A DNA stretch of 23,777 bases. It comes from Tidjanibacter sp. (lineage in GTDB: Bacteria; Bacteroidota; Bacteroidia; Bacteroidales; Rikenellaceae). The stretch covers positions 1 to 23,777 of the forward strand of contig JAGBVY010000063.1 in NCBI GenBank assembly GCA_017630115.1, written 5' to 3'. Of the stretch, positions 6,938-15,721 are shown piece after piece (the stretch's first letter is position 1; each line of letters starts with the position of its first letter). The position numbers and the translations under genes are program-made. The notes beneath the pieces were generated by a model. It was not told the DNA's origin. It made no database searches and saw nothing but the letters and a program-made list of their open reading frames with translations.

Positions 6938-9900
6938 ATGAAAAAGATTGAAAAGTCGCCCTTGGGCGACATCCTCTCGCGAGCAGGTCGTACTCAGCCG
7001 CTCGAAGAGCTTGTTCGACACATCGAGAGCCGAACCGTGACAGAGATTACCTCTCTGGCGGGTTCGGCTTTTGCTCTATATGCATCTCTGGCGGCCTCGC
7101 GCGTGGGCGGAGTCCACATCTTTGTGGCTGACGATAGGGATGCGGCTGCCTATTTGGCTAGCGATATGTACCAACTGATGGATGCCGAGAAGGTTATGTT
7201 CTTGGCGTCGAGCTATAAGCGTTCGATTCGCTACGCCAGCGAGGATTCGTCGAGTCAGGTACAGCGCACAGCAGCTTTGGAGGCCATACGCAACCACCGC
7301 AGTGGTGGGGGAGTGCTTGTTGTCTGCACCTACCCCGAGGCTCTCTCGGAGAATGTGGTCTCGGCCGAGAGTGTGGGCGAGTCGGTTTTGGAGGTGCGTG
7401 TGGGCGAGCAAATTTCAATGGAGAGCCTGCGTGACAGAGCCGAAGAGCTGGGCTTTGAGAGGGTCGATTTTGTCCACGAGCCCGGCCAGTACTCAATGCG
7501 AGGCGGTATTTTCGACATATTCTCCTATTCGGAGAACAAACCTTTCAGGGTCGATTTCTTTGGCGATGAGGTCGATAGCCTTCGTCGTTTCGACCTTTCG
7601 TCGCAGCTCTCAACGGAGCGTATTGATAGGATTTCTATTCTGCCCAATTTGAAAAATTTTGAGGCGAGCAAGAAGGTTTCGGTGGCTGAGTATGTACAAG
7701 GGGCTGTGTGGTGGATGACCAATGCCGACCATACGCTCGCACGCATTGACGATGTGCGCCGCCGACTTTTGGCCGACAGCGACAACCCCGCCGAGGAGGC
7801 CCAAAGGGTCACTTCGGCCAAGGCTTTTCTGGTCGATACCGAGGGGTGTGCAATGGTCCATTTGCGCCCCTCGTCGAAGCGCCCCTCGGAGGTTTCGGTG
7901 GCCTTTGCTACTGCTCCGCAGGCGGCCTTCAACAAACAATACGACCTGCTGGCCGACGATATTGAGGCGCGTGCGGCTCAGGGCTACACGACCTACCTCC
8001 TCTCGGAGAACCGCACCCAGTTTGAGAGGCTCGAAAATGTGCTTGCTGCAACCCATCGCAAGGCCCACTTTGAGCCGCTGAAAATGACTCTGCACGAGGG
8101 CTTTACAGACCGATTGTTGAGGGTGAGCCTCTACACCGATCACCAGATTTTCGACCGCTATCATCGCTATGCCCTTCGTGGCGAGATAGACCGCAAGGAG
8201 TGTCTTACCATAGCCGAATTGAATCAGCTCAAATTGGGCGACTATGTGGTCCATATCGACCACGGTGTGGGCCAATTTGGAGGCCTGTTGCGCTCGGTGG
8301 AGAATGGTAGGGAGATGGAGATGATAAAGATTGTCTATAAGGAGGGCGATGCGTTGCTTGTCAATGTCCACTCGCTCCACCGCATATCGCGCTACAAGAG
8401 CAAGGATAGCGACACCCCACCACGCATCTACCGACTCGGTTCGGGGCATTGGCAGAAGATTAAGGAGGCAACCAAAAAGGCTGTTAAGGATATTGCCCGT
8501 GAGCTGATTAAGCTCTATGCCGAGCGTAAAGCCTCGGGAGGCTACGCCTTCTCGCCCGACAGCTACCTGCAATTTGAGATGGAGAGCTCGTTTCAGTGGG
8601 AGGAGACCCCCGACCAGCAGAAGGCTGTGGAGCTGATTAAGGCCGATATGGAGTCGCGTGAGCCTATGGATAGGCTTGTTTGTGGCGACGTGGGCTTTGG
8701 TAAGACCGAGGTGGCCGTTAGGGCGGCATTTAAGGCGGCCTGTGATAGCAAGCAGGTGGCGGTGCTGGTACCTACAACCATCCTCGCCCTGCAACACTAC
8801 CGCACCTTTGCCGAACGTATGAGGGGATTGCCTGTGAGGGTGGACTACCTCTCGCGTACACGCTCCACCAAGGAGGTTAAGCAGATTTTGGCCGACCTTG
8901 CCGAAGGGCGCATCGACATTATTGTGGGCACCCATAAACTGCTCGGTAAGGAGGTTAAGTTCAAGGATTTGGGATTGCTTATTATAGACGAGGAACAGAA
9001 GTTTGGTGTGGCAGCTAAGGAGAAACTGCGCCAACTGAGTGTGAGTGTCGATACGCTCACGCTTACGGCAACGCCCATACCTCGCACCCTGCAATTTTCG
9101 CTTATGGGTGCGCGCGACCTCTCGGTAATATCCACTCCGCCACCCAATAGGCAGCCAATCGTGACCGAGTCGCACACCTTCGACGAGGGAATTATTGCCG
9201 AGGCGCTCGACTATGAGCTTGATAGGGGTGGTCAGGTCTATTTCCTCCACAATAGGGTGAGCGATATAGAGCGCATTGCGGCGCTGGTGCGTAAACTTAG
9301 GCCCGAGGCCCGAGTGGTTGTGGGTCACGGACAGATGCCAGCCGCAACGCTCGAAAAACTCATTATGGACTTCATCTATGGCGAGTATGATGTGTTGGTG
9401 GCAACAAGCATCATCGAAAACGGTATAGACATACCCAATGCCAACACCATAATCATCAACAATGCCCACCGCTTTGGCCTGAGCGAGCTGCACCAACTCC
9501 GAGGTAGGGTGGGACGTAGCGACCGCAAGAGTTTCTGCTATCTGCTCTCGCCCCCCGACGAGGTGCTGACAAGCGATGCTCGTCGTAGGCTCAGAGCCAT
9601 AGAGGAGTTCTCGGAGCTCGGCTCCGGATTCAACATTGCAATGCAGGATTTGGATATCAGGGGCGCGGGCAATCTGCTGGGTGCAGAGCAGAGTGGTTTT
9701 ATTGCCGATATGGGTTTTGAAACTTACCAAAAGATTCTTGCTGAGGCTATTACGGAGTTGCGTACCGAAGGTACGGAGGGACTCGATACGGTGCTTGGCG
9801 AGGATTTCGATGTGCCCATCGATGAGAATGTGCGCTATGTGACCGACTGTGCTGTGGAGACCGACCAAGCGGCCCTGCTGCCCGATAGGTATGTGGGTCA

Positions 9901-10327
9901 GCAGAGCGAGAAGTTGCAACTCTATCGTAGGCTCGACGGCATCACCGACGAGCAGGCTATGGAGCGCTTTGTGGCCGAGCTGAGGGATCGCTTTGGCGTG
10001 TTGCCCGCGTCGGCCGAGACGCTGGTGGATGTGGTGCGCCTCAGATGGAGAGCTGTGGAGCTCGGCATTGAGAAGGCCAAGGTGAAAAACGGCCTTATGT
10101 TGCTCTGGTTCCCCTCCGATGGTCGCAGTCTTTACTACAAGAGCCACATCTTTGAGGGTATTATGCGCTATACGGCACTGCGTCAGGAACGATTTGTTCT
10201 CAAACAGAACAACAATAAGGTCTATATGACCGTTAGAAATGTAGATTCGTTGGCCGAAGGATGCCGCGTATTGGACGATTTTGCCGAGGCCGTGGCACAA
10301 TGCGCAGCCGAAAAAGCAAAGAAATAG
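6938..10327 (+). CDS. mfd: Transcription-repair coupling factor Mfd
   Basis: Mfd is a cytoplasmic ATP-dependent translocase that removes RNA polymerase stalled at DNA lesions and recruits UvrA. The 1129-residue length is normal. Domains in order: UvrB-like N-terminal module (about 1-340), CarD-like RNA-polymerase interaction domain from about residue 430 (LKLGDYVVHIDHGVGQF), the RecG-like translocase with Walker A GDVGFGKTE (K589), DEEQ box 684-687, motif III TATPIPRTL (from 710) and motif VI HQLRGRVGR (852-860), then the C-terminal TRCF domain from about 970. It follows rng by 32 bases. Downstream, TTCCTC/GAGGAA (10350-10364) forms a small hairpin that may be a weak terminator. Confidence 0.97.
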   Translation: MKKIEKSPLGDILSRAGRTQPLEELVRHIESRTVTEITSLAGSAFALYASLAASRVGGVHIFVADDRDAAAYLASDMYQLMDAEKVMFLASSYKRSIRYASEDSSSQVQRTAALEAIRNHRSGGGVLVVCTYPEALSENVVSAESVGESVLEVRVGEQISMESLRDRAEELGFERVDFVHEPGQYSMRGGIFDIFSYSENKPFRVDFFGDEVDSLRRFDLSSQLSTERIDRISILPNLKNFEASKKVSVAEYVQGAVWWMTNADHTLARIDDVRRRLLADSDNPAEEAQRVTSAKAFLVDTEGCAMVHLRPSSKRPSEVSVAFATAPQAAFNKQYDLLADDIEARAAQGYTTYLLSENRTQFERLENVLAATHRKAHFEPLKMTLHEGFTDRLLRVSLYTDHQIFDRYHRYALRGEIDRKECLTIAELNQLKLGDYVVHIDHGVGQFGGLLRSVENGREMEMIKIVYKEGDALLVNVHSLHRISRYKSKDSDTPPRIYRLGSGHWQKIKEATKKAVKDIARELIKLYAERKASGGYAFSPDSYLQFEMESSFQWEETPDQQKAVELIKADMESREPMDRLVCGDVGFGKTEVAVRAAFKAACDSKQVAVLVPTTILALQHYRTFAERMRGLPVRVDYLSRTRSTKEVKQILADLAEGRIDIIVGTHKLLGKEVKFKDLGLLIIDEEQKFGVAAKEKLRQLSVSVDTLTLTATPIPRTLQFSLMGARDLSVISTPPPNRQPIVTESHTFDEGIIAEALDYELDRGGQVYFLHNRVSDIERIAALVRKLRPEARVVVGHGQMPAATLEKLIMDFIYGEYDVLVATSIIENGIDIPNANTIIINNAHRFGLSELHQLRGRVGRSDRKSFCYLLSPPDEVLTSDARRRLRAIEEFSELGSGFNIAMQDLDIRGAGNLLGAEQSGFIADMGFETYQKILAEAITELRTEGTEGLDTVLGEDFDVPIDENVRYVTDCAVETDQAALLPDRYVGQQSEKLQLYRRLDGITDEQAMERFVAELRDRFGVLPASAETLVDVVRLRWRAVELGIEKAKVKNGLMLLWFPSDGRSLYYKSHIFEGIMRYTALRQERFVLKQNNNKVYMTVRNVDSLAEGCRVLDDFAEAVAQCAAEKAKK

Positions 10328-10368
10328 CCTCAAAGAGAGAGAAAATTTGTTCCTCGTAGAGGAAATGC

Positions 10369-10399
10369 TTTGAAAAGAGAACAAAAAACACGATATTTG
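10369..10399 (+). promoter_or_regulatory. Promoter of the envelope gene row
   Basis: TTTG (10369-10372), a 19-base spacer and GATATTTG (10392-10399) match the Bacteroidota promoter in all but the first base of the -7 element. It places a start near 10406, about 47 bases ahead of the outer-membrane protein gene. Confidence 0.65.
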
Positions 10400-10452
10400 C
10401 AGATTGAATAGACTATGTCTATTGCATCGAGAGCATAAGCAGAGAAAAGAAG

Positions 10453-11766
10453 ATGAATATAAGAAGAAAAATAGTGGTATTTTTGGCGGTGTTGGTGGCA
10501 ACTTTGGGTGCGACCCAGAGTGGCTACGCACAAGAAAGTAGCCTTAATACCTACTCCCCCTATACGTTCTATGGCATTGGCGACATCCACAATCAAGGTA
10601 TTTCTGTGACCCGCGCTATGGGTGGTGCCTCGATTGGTTTTCGCAACTACCTTTACATCAACCCCCTCAACCCTGCATCGTATAGCTCGGTGAGGAGCAA
10701 CTCGTTCCTCTCGAACTTCGATATGGAGGGTCAGAATTTCTACGCTTCCACCAGCGACGCTCGCACTTCGTTCAATACGTTCAACGTTAGGGACATTGCA
10801 ATGTCGTTCCCGCTGATTAAGGGTATGGGTGTTGGCCTGAGTGTTACGCCTTACAGCTCGGTGGGCTACAATGTGAGCTACTACGACCAGAGCCCCGATG
10901 TGATGGGCAACATCGGTCAGATGTTATACAACTACGCCGGCTCGGGCGATGTAACGCAGTTTAAGTTGGGCTTGGGCTACGAGATTTTCAATAATTTCTC
11001 CATTGGTGCCGATGCAATCTACTATCACGGCAAGATTGAGCGCACTTTCAATGCCCGCCCCACTCCCATTACCGGTTCGGGAACATACTACTCGCTCTTT
11101 GGTCAGAACAACGAGTTTGTCAATAGCTTCTTTGGTACGGTGGGCTTGCAGTGGACTCCTATTGCCAAGACCGACAAGGTTATGACCATTGGTGCAACTT
11201 GGCAGTTTGGCGGCCGTATGGGCAACAAAGTTTATGAGACAATGCCTATCAACTCCACCCTCGTTCCGGGCGAGAATGTTATCGATAGGGAGTATGTCTC
11301 GACCTTCTCGATGCCCTCCATATTGAGCGTTGGTTTCTACTACCACCAGCCCAAGTTGAGCTTCGGTGCCGACTACGAGTTTGCCGACTGGGGCAGCCGC
11401 AATCAGGCCGATGTGACCGACCACCTCTCCTTCCGCAACACCTCGGCGGTGCGATTGGGCGGCCAATATACCCCCAACCCCGGTGATGTACGCAACGCTT
11501 TGAAACGTTTTTCCTATCGTGCGGGCTTGCGTTGGAGTCAGAGCTATATGGTGCTCAACAACCAGCCCATCTCGGATGTGGCCCTAACTATGGGTGTGGG
11601 TCTGCCTCTGAGGATGACAGGTCTGTCGAATGTAAATTTGGGCTTGGAGTTGGGCCAGAGGGGCACAACTAAGGCGGGTCTCTCGTTGGAGAGATACTTC
11701 AAATTTACCATTGGTGTGAGCCTCTTTGGTGAGGACTACTGGTTTGTGAAGATGAAGTACGACTAA
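10453..11766 (+). CDS. Outer-membrane beta-barrel protein, function unknown
   Basis: This 437-residue protein has a signal peptide (cleavage near GYAQ, residue 26). The mature part alternates aromatic and polar residues in amphipathic strands rich in Gly, Tyr and Ser, and ends in an aromatic-rich strand (DYWFVKMKYD), as expected for an outer-membrane beta-barrel. From memory, Bacteroidales genomes carry a barrel protein like this in front of a TPR protein, LptC, a CorC-like protein and a PpiD-like chaperone, the order seen here. The early AMGGASIG stretch recalls FadL/PorV-like barrels, but I cannot assign a substrate. It probably acts in envelope assembly or transport, by context only. Confidence 0.75.
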   Translation: MNIRRKIVVFLAVLVATLGATQSGYAQESSLNTYSPYTFYGIGDIHNQGISVTRAMGGASIGFRNYLYINPLNPASYSSVRSNSFLSNFDMEGQNFYASTSDARTSFNTFNVRDIAMSFPLIKGMGVGLSVTPYSSVGYNVSYYDQSPDVMGNIGQMLYNYAGSGDVTQFKLGLGYEIFNNFSIGADAIYYHGKIERTFNARPTPITGSGTYYSLFGQNNEFVNSFFGTVGLQWTPIAKTDKVMTIGATWQFGGRMGNKVYETMPINSTLVPGENVIDREYVSTFSMPSILSVGFYYHQPKLSFGADYEFADWGSRNQADVTDHLSFRNTSAVRLGGQYTPNPGDVRNALKRFSYRAGLRWSQSYMVLNNQPISDVALTMGVGLPLRMTGLSNVNLGLELGQRGTTKAGLSLERYFKFTIGVSLFGEDYWFVKMKYD

Positions 11767-11825
11767 GAGGCCAAATGTAATCTACTGACAACTATTTAAT
11801 TACAAACAAAGAATACCTAACAGAA

Positions 11826-13382
11826 ATGAAAAAAATCGTAATCAAATCGATGGTTGTGCTCTCGCTCGTTATGGCAGGCACTTTCAACACTACCCCAATG
11901 TTGGCTCAGAGCCAAGAGACCCAGCAGGTAGATGAGACCCCCGAACAGCGCAAGGCTCGTGAGAAGGCCGAGAAGAAGGCTGCCAAAGAGGCTGAGAAGG
12001 CTCGCAAGGCTGCTGAGAAGGCTGAGAAGGCTCGTAAGAAAGAGGAGGAGAAAATTGCCAAAATCATTGCTGCACAGAAGGCTGCTGCTGCAAAGAACGG
12101 CGTTGTAGAGGAGCAGAAACCCGCTACCACCTACGGTCCTGAGTGGGGTGAGAACGCCACCGCTGCCGAGAGGGAGGAGAATGTACGTCTGTTCAACTTC
12201 TTCACCGACGCCTACAACAACAAAGATTACGACAAGGCTTTGGAGTATATGTACACCCTGATTGAGAAGTGTCCTAAGGCTCGTACGAGTGTCTATGCCA
12301 ATGGTCAGAACATCTATCGTCAGAAGATTGCCCGTTCGAGGAGTCTGGAAGAGAAGGCTGCCAACATTGAGGCTCTGATGAAGGTTTACGACTACCGTTT
12401 GGCTGCTTTTGCCGACGATAAGGAGTATGGCGAGGTTTACATCTTGAAGAACAAAGCCAAAGATTACTACAAATATCGTTCGGAGGACAAACAGGGTATG
12501 TTGCAGCTCTTCCGTAGGGCTATCGAGATTGACCCCGAGGTGGACGCTACTTTCATCAACCAGTACTTCACTGTGCTTGTTGAGGAGTATAAAGACTACA
12601 ATGTTGAGACCGACCACTTTATGAGCGAGTATGAGTTTATGGCAGAGAAGATGGACCTCGTGACCGACGCCGAGGCTAAAAATACCTTCGACGCTCTGCT
12701 CATCACTTCGGAGGCTGCCGACTGTGGTAACCTCGAAAAAATCTTCTCGGAGCGTTTGGCTAAGAACCCCGACGACAAGGCTCAGGTTGAGAAGGCATTT
12801 AAGCTGATGACTCGCAACAACTGCCAGAGCGACTTCTACCTGATGGTGGGTGAGAAATACTACGCTATGGAGCCTCAGACCGCTACTGCACAGATTCTTA
12901 GCCGCACTTTCGAGGCTGTGAAGAGGTACGACAAGGCTTTGGAGTACTTGCGTGCAGCTGTTGAGATTGAGAGCGATCCTATGGTTAAATCGAACCTCTG
13001 CGTTCAGATTGCAGGTACTGAGCTTGCTGCTGGTGCTATCCGCGAGTCGGCCAACTATGCAAAGATGGCTATCGAGTACAACCCCAACAATGGCTCGGCT
13101 TACCTCTGCTTGGCTCAGAGCTATGTAGATGGCGCTACCTGCTCCGACGATTTCGCAAAACAGACCGTCTTCTGGTTGGCTTACGACGTTGTGGTTAAGG
13201 CTCGTGGTTGCTTCGAGGGCGACGATGCTCAGGTTGAGGTTTGCAACTCGTTGCTGAATACCTACCGTGGCTACTTCCCCAAACAGACCGACTGCTTCTT
13301 CCGTGGCTTGCAGGAGGGTGACAGCTACACCGTTAACTGCGGCTGGGTAAGTGGCACAACAACTGTTAGACCTATCAAATAG
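11826..13382 (+). CDS. Exported TPR protein with Lys/Glu/Ala-rich helix
   Basis: This 518-residue protein begins with a signal peptide (cleavage near MLAQ, about residue 28). Residues 38-100 form a charged Lys/Glu/Ala helix built from repeated AEKA/ARKA steps, a likely coiled coil or long single helix. The rest is helical with recognisable TPR-like units (YDKALEYMYTLIEKCP, FRRAIEIDPEVDATFINQY, RYDKALEYLRAAVEIESDP, SANYAKMAIEYNPNNGSAY). TPR arrays hold partner proteins, here probably in the periplasm. It lies 59 bases after the barrel protein gene, and its TAG stop overlaps the GTG start of lptC by one base, suggesting translational coupling. GCT-rich codons suggest high expression. The partner is unknown. 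Confidence 0.8.
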   Translation: MKKIVIKSMVVLSLVMAGTFNTTPMLAQSQETQQVDETPEQRKAREKAEKKAAKEAEKARKAAEKAEKARKKEEEKIAKIIAAQKAAAAKNGVVEEQKPATTYGPEWGENATAAEREENVRLFNFFTDAYNNKDYDKALEYMYTLIEKCPKARTSVYANGQNIYRQKIARSRSLEEKAANIEALMKVYDYRLAAFADDKEYGEVYILKNKAKDYYKYRSEDKQGMLQLFRRAIEIDPEVDATFINQYFTVLVEEYKDYNVETDHFMSEYEFMAEKMDLVTDAEAKNTFDALLITSEAADCGNLEKIFSERLAKNPDDKAQVEKAFKLMTRNNCQSDFYLMVGEKYYAMEPQTATAQILSRTFEAVKRYDKALEYLRAAVEIESDPMVKSNLCVQIAGTELAAGAIRESANYAKMAIEYNPNNGSAYLCLAQSYVDGATCSDDFAKQTVFWLAYDVVVKARGCFEGDDAQVEVCNSLLNTYRGYFPKQTDCFFRGLQEGDSYTVNCGWVSGTTTVRPIK

Positions 13383-14125
13383 TGTCACTCAGACACCTAT
13401 ATAAAATAGCAATGGTAGCACCTCTTGTGGGGGGTGCTATCTTGCTGTTTTCGTGTTCGGGCAAAAAAGCAGGTCAAGAGATAAATATGGAGACGCTCAT
13501 AACCCAACAGAGCGACTCGCTTACTATGCTCTATTCCAAAAACGGAGTAAAAGAGTATAGATTTTGGACTCCGCTGATGGAACGCTATGAGTTTGCACGC
13601 GACCCCTATATGGAGTTCCGCTATGGCATCAACATCATAACCTTCGACTCGCTCGGACGCGACAACTCACGCCTTAGGGCCGACTATGCCATCTTCTACG
13701 AGAAGAGGGAGTTGTGGGAGACCCGAGGCAATGTTGTTGGTACAAGCGCCGATGGCCGCCAACTCTTCACACAACAGCTCTTCTGGGACCAGAGGACCGA
13801 TAAGGTCTATTCCAATGTCGATTGTCGCATTGTCGATGGCAGCGACACCTTTGTGGGCGAGGGCTTCGAGTCCGACTCGGAGTTCAACGACTGGGTCTTC
13901 CGCGAGAGCGAGGGCCGTATGTGGGTCGATGCCACTCAGGGCGAGGCTACTGCAAAGCCTGAGGAGGAGCAGAAACCCAAGGTGGAGGAGCGCCACAACC
14001 CCAATCGCCGCTCGGGGGCGCTCTTCGATGAGCCGCCCGTAAAGCGTGGCGAGAGAGTGCGCGCTAAGGAGCTGAAATCCAATAGAAAACTAAAACCTGC
14101 CAAGGGAGAACAACTGGAATTGTAG
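13382..14125 (+). CDS. lptC: LptC-like LPS export lipoprotein
   Basis: LptC passes lipopolysaccharide from the LptBFG transporter to LptA across the periplasm. This 247-residue protein has a lipoprotein-type signal ending LLFSC (acylated Cys C25), followed by an LptC/OstA-like beta-jellyroll (GINIITFDSLGRDNSRLRAD, then WETRGNVVGTSADGRQLFT and GEGFESDSEFNDW). The last 50 residues are a Lys/Arg/Pro-rich tail, probably disordered. I chose the GTG at 13382: it overlaps the previous stop as TAGTG, and it supplies the basic residues RHLYK that the signal needs, whereas ATG 13412 would leave none. The lipobox and tail differ from enterobacterial LptC but are common in Bacteroidota. The 14146-14360 repeat follows. 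Confidence 0.85.
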   Translation: MSLRHLYKIAMVAPLVGGAILLFSCSGKKAGQEINMETLITQQSDSLTMLYSKNGVKEYRFWTPLMERYEFARDPYMEFRYGINIITFDSLGRDNSRLRADYAIFYEKRELWETRGNVVGTSADGRQLFTQQLFWDQRTDKVYSNVDCRIVDGSDTFVGEGFESDSEFNDWVFRESEGRMWVDATQGEATAKPEEEQKPKVEERHNPNRRSGALFDEPPVKRGERVRAKELKSNRKLKPAKGEQLEL

Positions 14126-14145
14126 GCCGAGTGGGAAAGGAGGTC

Positions 14146-14360
14146 GAGTTGAAAGTTGAGAGCTATTAGGGAGTTTAGGGAACTTAGGGCCTATAAGCCC
14201 TATAAGGCCCAAGTTGCTGGGTTCTCTGGGTTCTCTGGGTTTACTGGGTTTACTGGGTTATTCCCAGAACTCTCAGTCCTCTCAGTCCTCTCAGCCCTCC
14301 CAGCAGTCAGCAGTCGGTTGACGGTAGTCGTCTTTTGACTTAGGTCGTTAGACATTAGAC
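14146..14360. repeat. Intergenic mosaic repeat on a 9-base grid (copy 2, inverted)
   Basis: A GAGTTGAAAGTTGAG lead-in is followed by TAGGG at 14167, 14176 and 14185, exactly nine bases apart. A second block has CTGGG at 14217, 14226, 14235, 14244 and 14253, then CCCAG/CTCAG with the CAG at 14265, 14274, 14283, 14292 and 14301, again on a 9-base step. The inversion point CTGGGTTATTCCCAG (14253-14267) is the exact reverse complement of that at 149-163. The block ends with AGCAGTCAGCAG, GGTAGTC and GTTAGAC-like units. It lies between lptC and the CorC-like gene, with no obvious terminator. The 60-codon frame inside it is repeat translation, not a gene. Confidence 0.9.
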
Positions 14361-14369
14361 AAAATAATT

Positions 14370-15629
14370 ATGCAGAGCTTGATGAGTATCATAGTGATAG
14401 TGGTTGTTTCGACCATCTTGTCGGCCTTTTTCTCGGGTATGGAGATCGCTTTTACAAGCGCCAACCGCCTGAGAATGGAGCTTGACCGCAAGAGGGGCGG
14501 AACAATTGGTCGTATCATCGAACGATTTGTCGATAGACCCGGCGAACTCATCACCACAATGCTCGTGGGTAACAACATCGTGCTGGTGGTCTATTCGACC
14601 TTTATGGCTGAGTTGATACACTTGGTGGCCGCCCGTATGGGCATAGTTATGGCCGACGATGCGGTGATTGTCGAGACGCTCATCTCTACTATCGTAATCA
14701 TCTTCCTCGGCGAGTTTACCCCCAAGAGTATCTTTAAGATGAGGCCCAACGCCTTCTTCAAAGCCCTGCTCATACCCGTCTATATCTGCTACCTTGTGCT
14801 CTACCCGATTGCAAAGTTCGCCACAGCCCTCTCTTTTGGTATTCTGAGGCTGGTGGGCTTGAAGGTCAAGGAGGAACACAACATCAAGAGCTTCGGTAAG
14901 ATAGACCTCGAAAACCTCATTGACGAGAGTGCAGAGAGTGAGAAGGTGCAGGCCAACGACCTGAGGATTTTCCAAAATGCGCTCGACTTCTCCGACCTGA
15001 GGGTGAGGGATTGTATGGTGCCGAGGGTAGATGTAGAGGCTGTGGAGGCTACGGTTAGTATCGAAGAACTTACTGAGCGCTTTATTGAGACGAACTTCTC
15101 GCGACTGTTTGTCTGGGAGGGTAGTATTGACAACATTGTGGGCTATGTGACAACCAAGAGCCTGTTTCGCAATCCCAAGAGTGTGAGCGAGATACTTATG
15201 CCCGTGAGGTATGTGCCCGAGACTATGGTTACGGAGAAACTTATGGGTGAGATGATACGTTCGCGCCAGAGCGTGGCGGTGGTCATCGACGAGTTTGGCG
15301 GCACGGCAGGTATCATCTCTTTGGAGGATGTTTTGGAGGAGATAGTGGGCGAGATTGAAGACGAACACGACGAGCCTGATATGGTAGAGAAGGTGCTTAA
15401 AGACAAACAATGGGTGCTCTCGTGTCGCTTGGAGGTGGCCTATCTGAATGAACGCTACAATTTGGCCCTTTCGGAGAGCGACGCCTACGACACTCTGGCG
15501 GGCTATATAATCGAACACTACGGCGGTATTCCCACTGTGGGAACAATCGTTGAGTGCGAGGGTAAGGAGATAAAAATCCTAAAATCGACCTCTTCGAGGG
15601 TTGAATTGGCAAAAGTTAGGATTTTGTGA
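14370..15629 (+). CDS. CNNM/CBS-domain membrane protein, CorC/HlyC family
   Basis: This 419-residue inner-membrane protein has a CNNM (DUF21) domain of several hydrophobic helices at about residues 1-190, including the family signature FFSGMEIAFTSANRLR. A tandem CBS pair follows at about 205-330 (LRVRDCMVPRVDVEAVEAT and later VAVVIDEFGGTAGIISLEDV), then a CorC_HlyC domain to the end. Members are often called hemolysins but are better understood as magnesium or cobalt transport or efflux proteins gated by nucleotide binding to CBS. It fits the conserved order lptC - CorC-like - PpiD. The start is the first ATG; a second one five codons in would also give a complete protein. Confidence 0.92.
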   Translation: MQSLMSIIVIVVVSTILSAFFSGMEIAFTSANRLRMELDRKRGGTIGRIIERFVDRPGELITTMLVGNNIVLVVYSTFMAELIHLVAARMGIVMADDAVIVETLISTIVIIFLGEFTPKSIFKMRPNAFFKALLIPVYICYLVLYPIAKFATALSFGILRLVGLKVKEEHNIKSFGKIDLENLIDESAESEKVQANDLRIFQNALDFSDLRVRDCMVPRVDVEAVEATVSIEELTERFIETNFSRLFVWEGSIDNIVGYVTTKSLFRNPKSVSEILMPVRYVPETMVTEKLMGEMIRSRQSVAVVIDEFGGTAGIISLEDVLEEIVGEIEDEHDEPDMVEKVLKDKQWVLSCRLEVAYLNERYNLALSESDAYDTLAGYIIEHYGGIPTVGTIVECEGKEIKILKSTSSRVELAKVRIL

Positions 15630-15651
15630 TAGGTTTTTCAGAGAAAAACAC

Positions 15652-15659
15652 TATATTTG
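15652..15659 (+). promoter_or_regulatory. Possible -7 element before the PpiD-like gene
   Basis: TATATTTG matches the Bacteroidota -7 consensus exactly and lies in the 92-base gap before the PpiD-like gene, giving a leader of about 55 bases. No TTG is found 19-22 bases upstream (the nearest TTTG is 25 bases away), so it may be weak or factor-dependent. Confidence 0.5.
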
Positions 15660-15721
15660 AAGCCAATTTTGTGAAAAAATAAAACGATAATAAATAATAA
15701 ACAAAAACTTAACTCAACTGT

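Noticed and set aside
7610..10531. A 973-codon minus-strand open frame across mfd
   Set aside because: mfd is unmistakable on the plus strand. Long antisense frames arise here because the GC-rich codon use avoids the triplets that give stops on the other strand.
11817..13388. A 523-codon minus-strand open frame across the TPR gene
   Set aside because: It is a shadow of a biased, repetitive coding sequence. The plus-strand protein has a signal peptide and TPR pattern, and shares the TAGTG junction with lptC.
14156..14338. A 60-codon frame with GFSGFSGFTGFTG repeats
   Set aside because: It is the translation of the non-coding 9-base repeat. The period of nine gives a three-residue repeat automatically, and the other block copies are not open in the same way.
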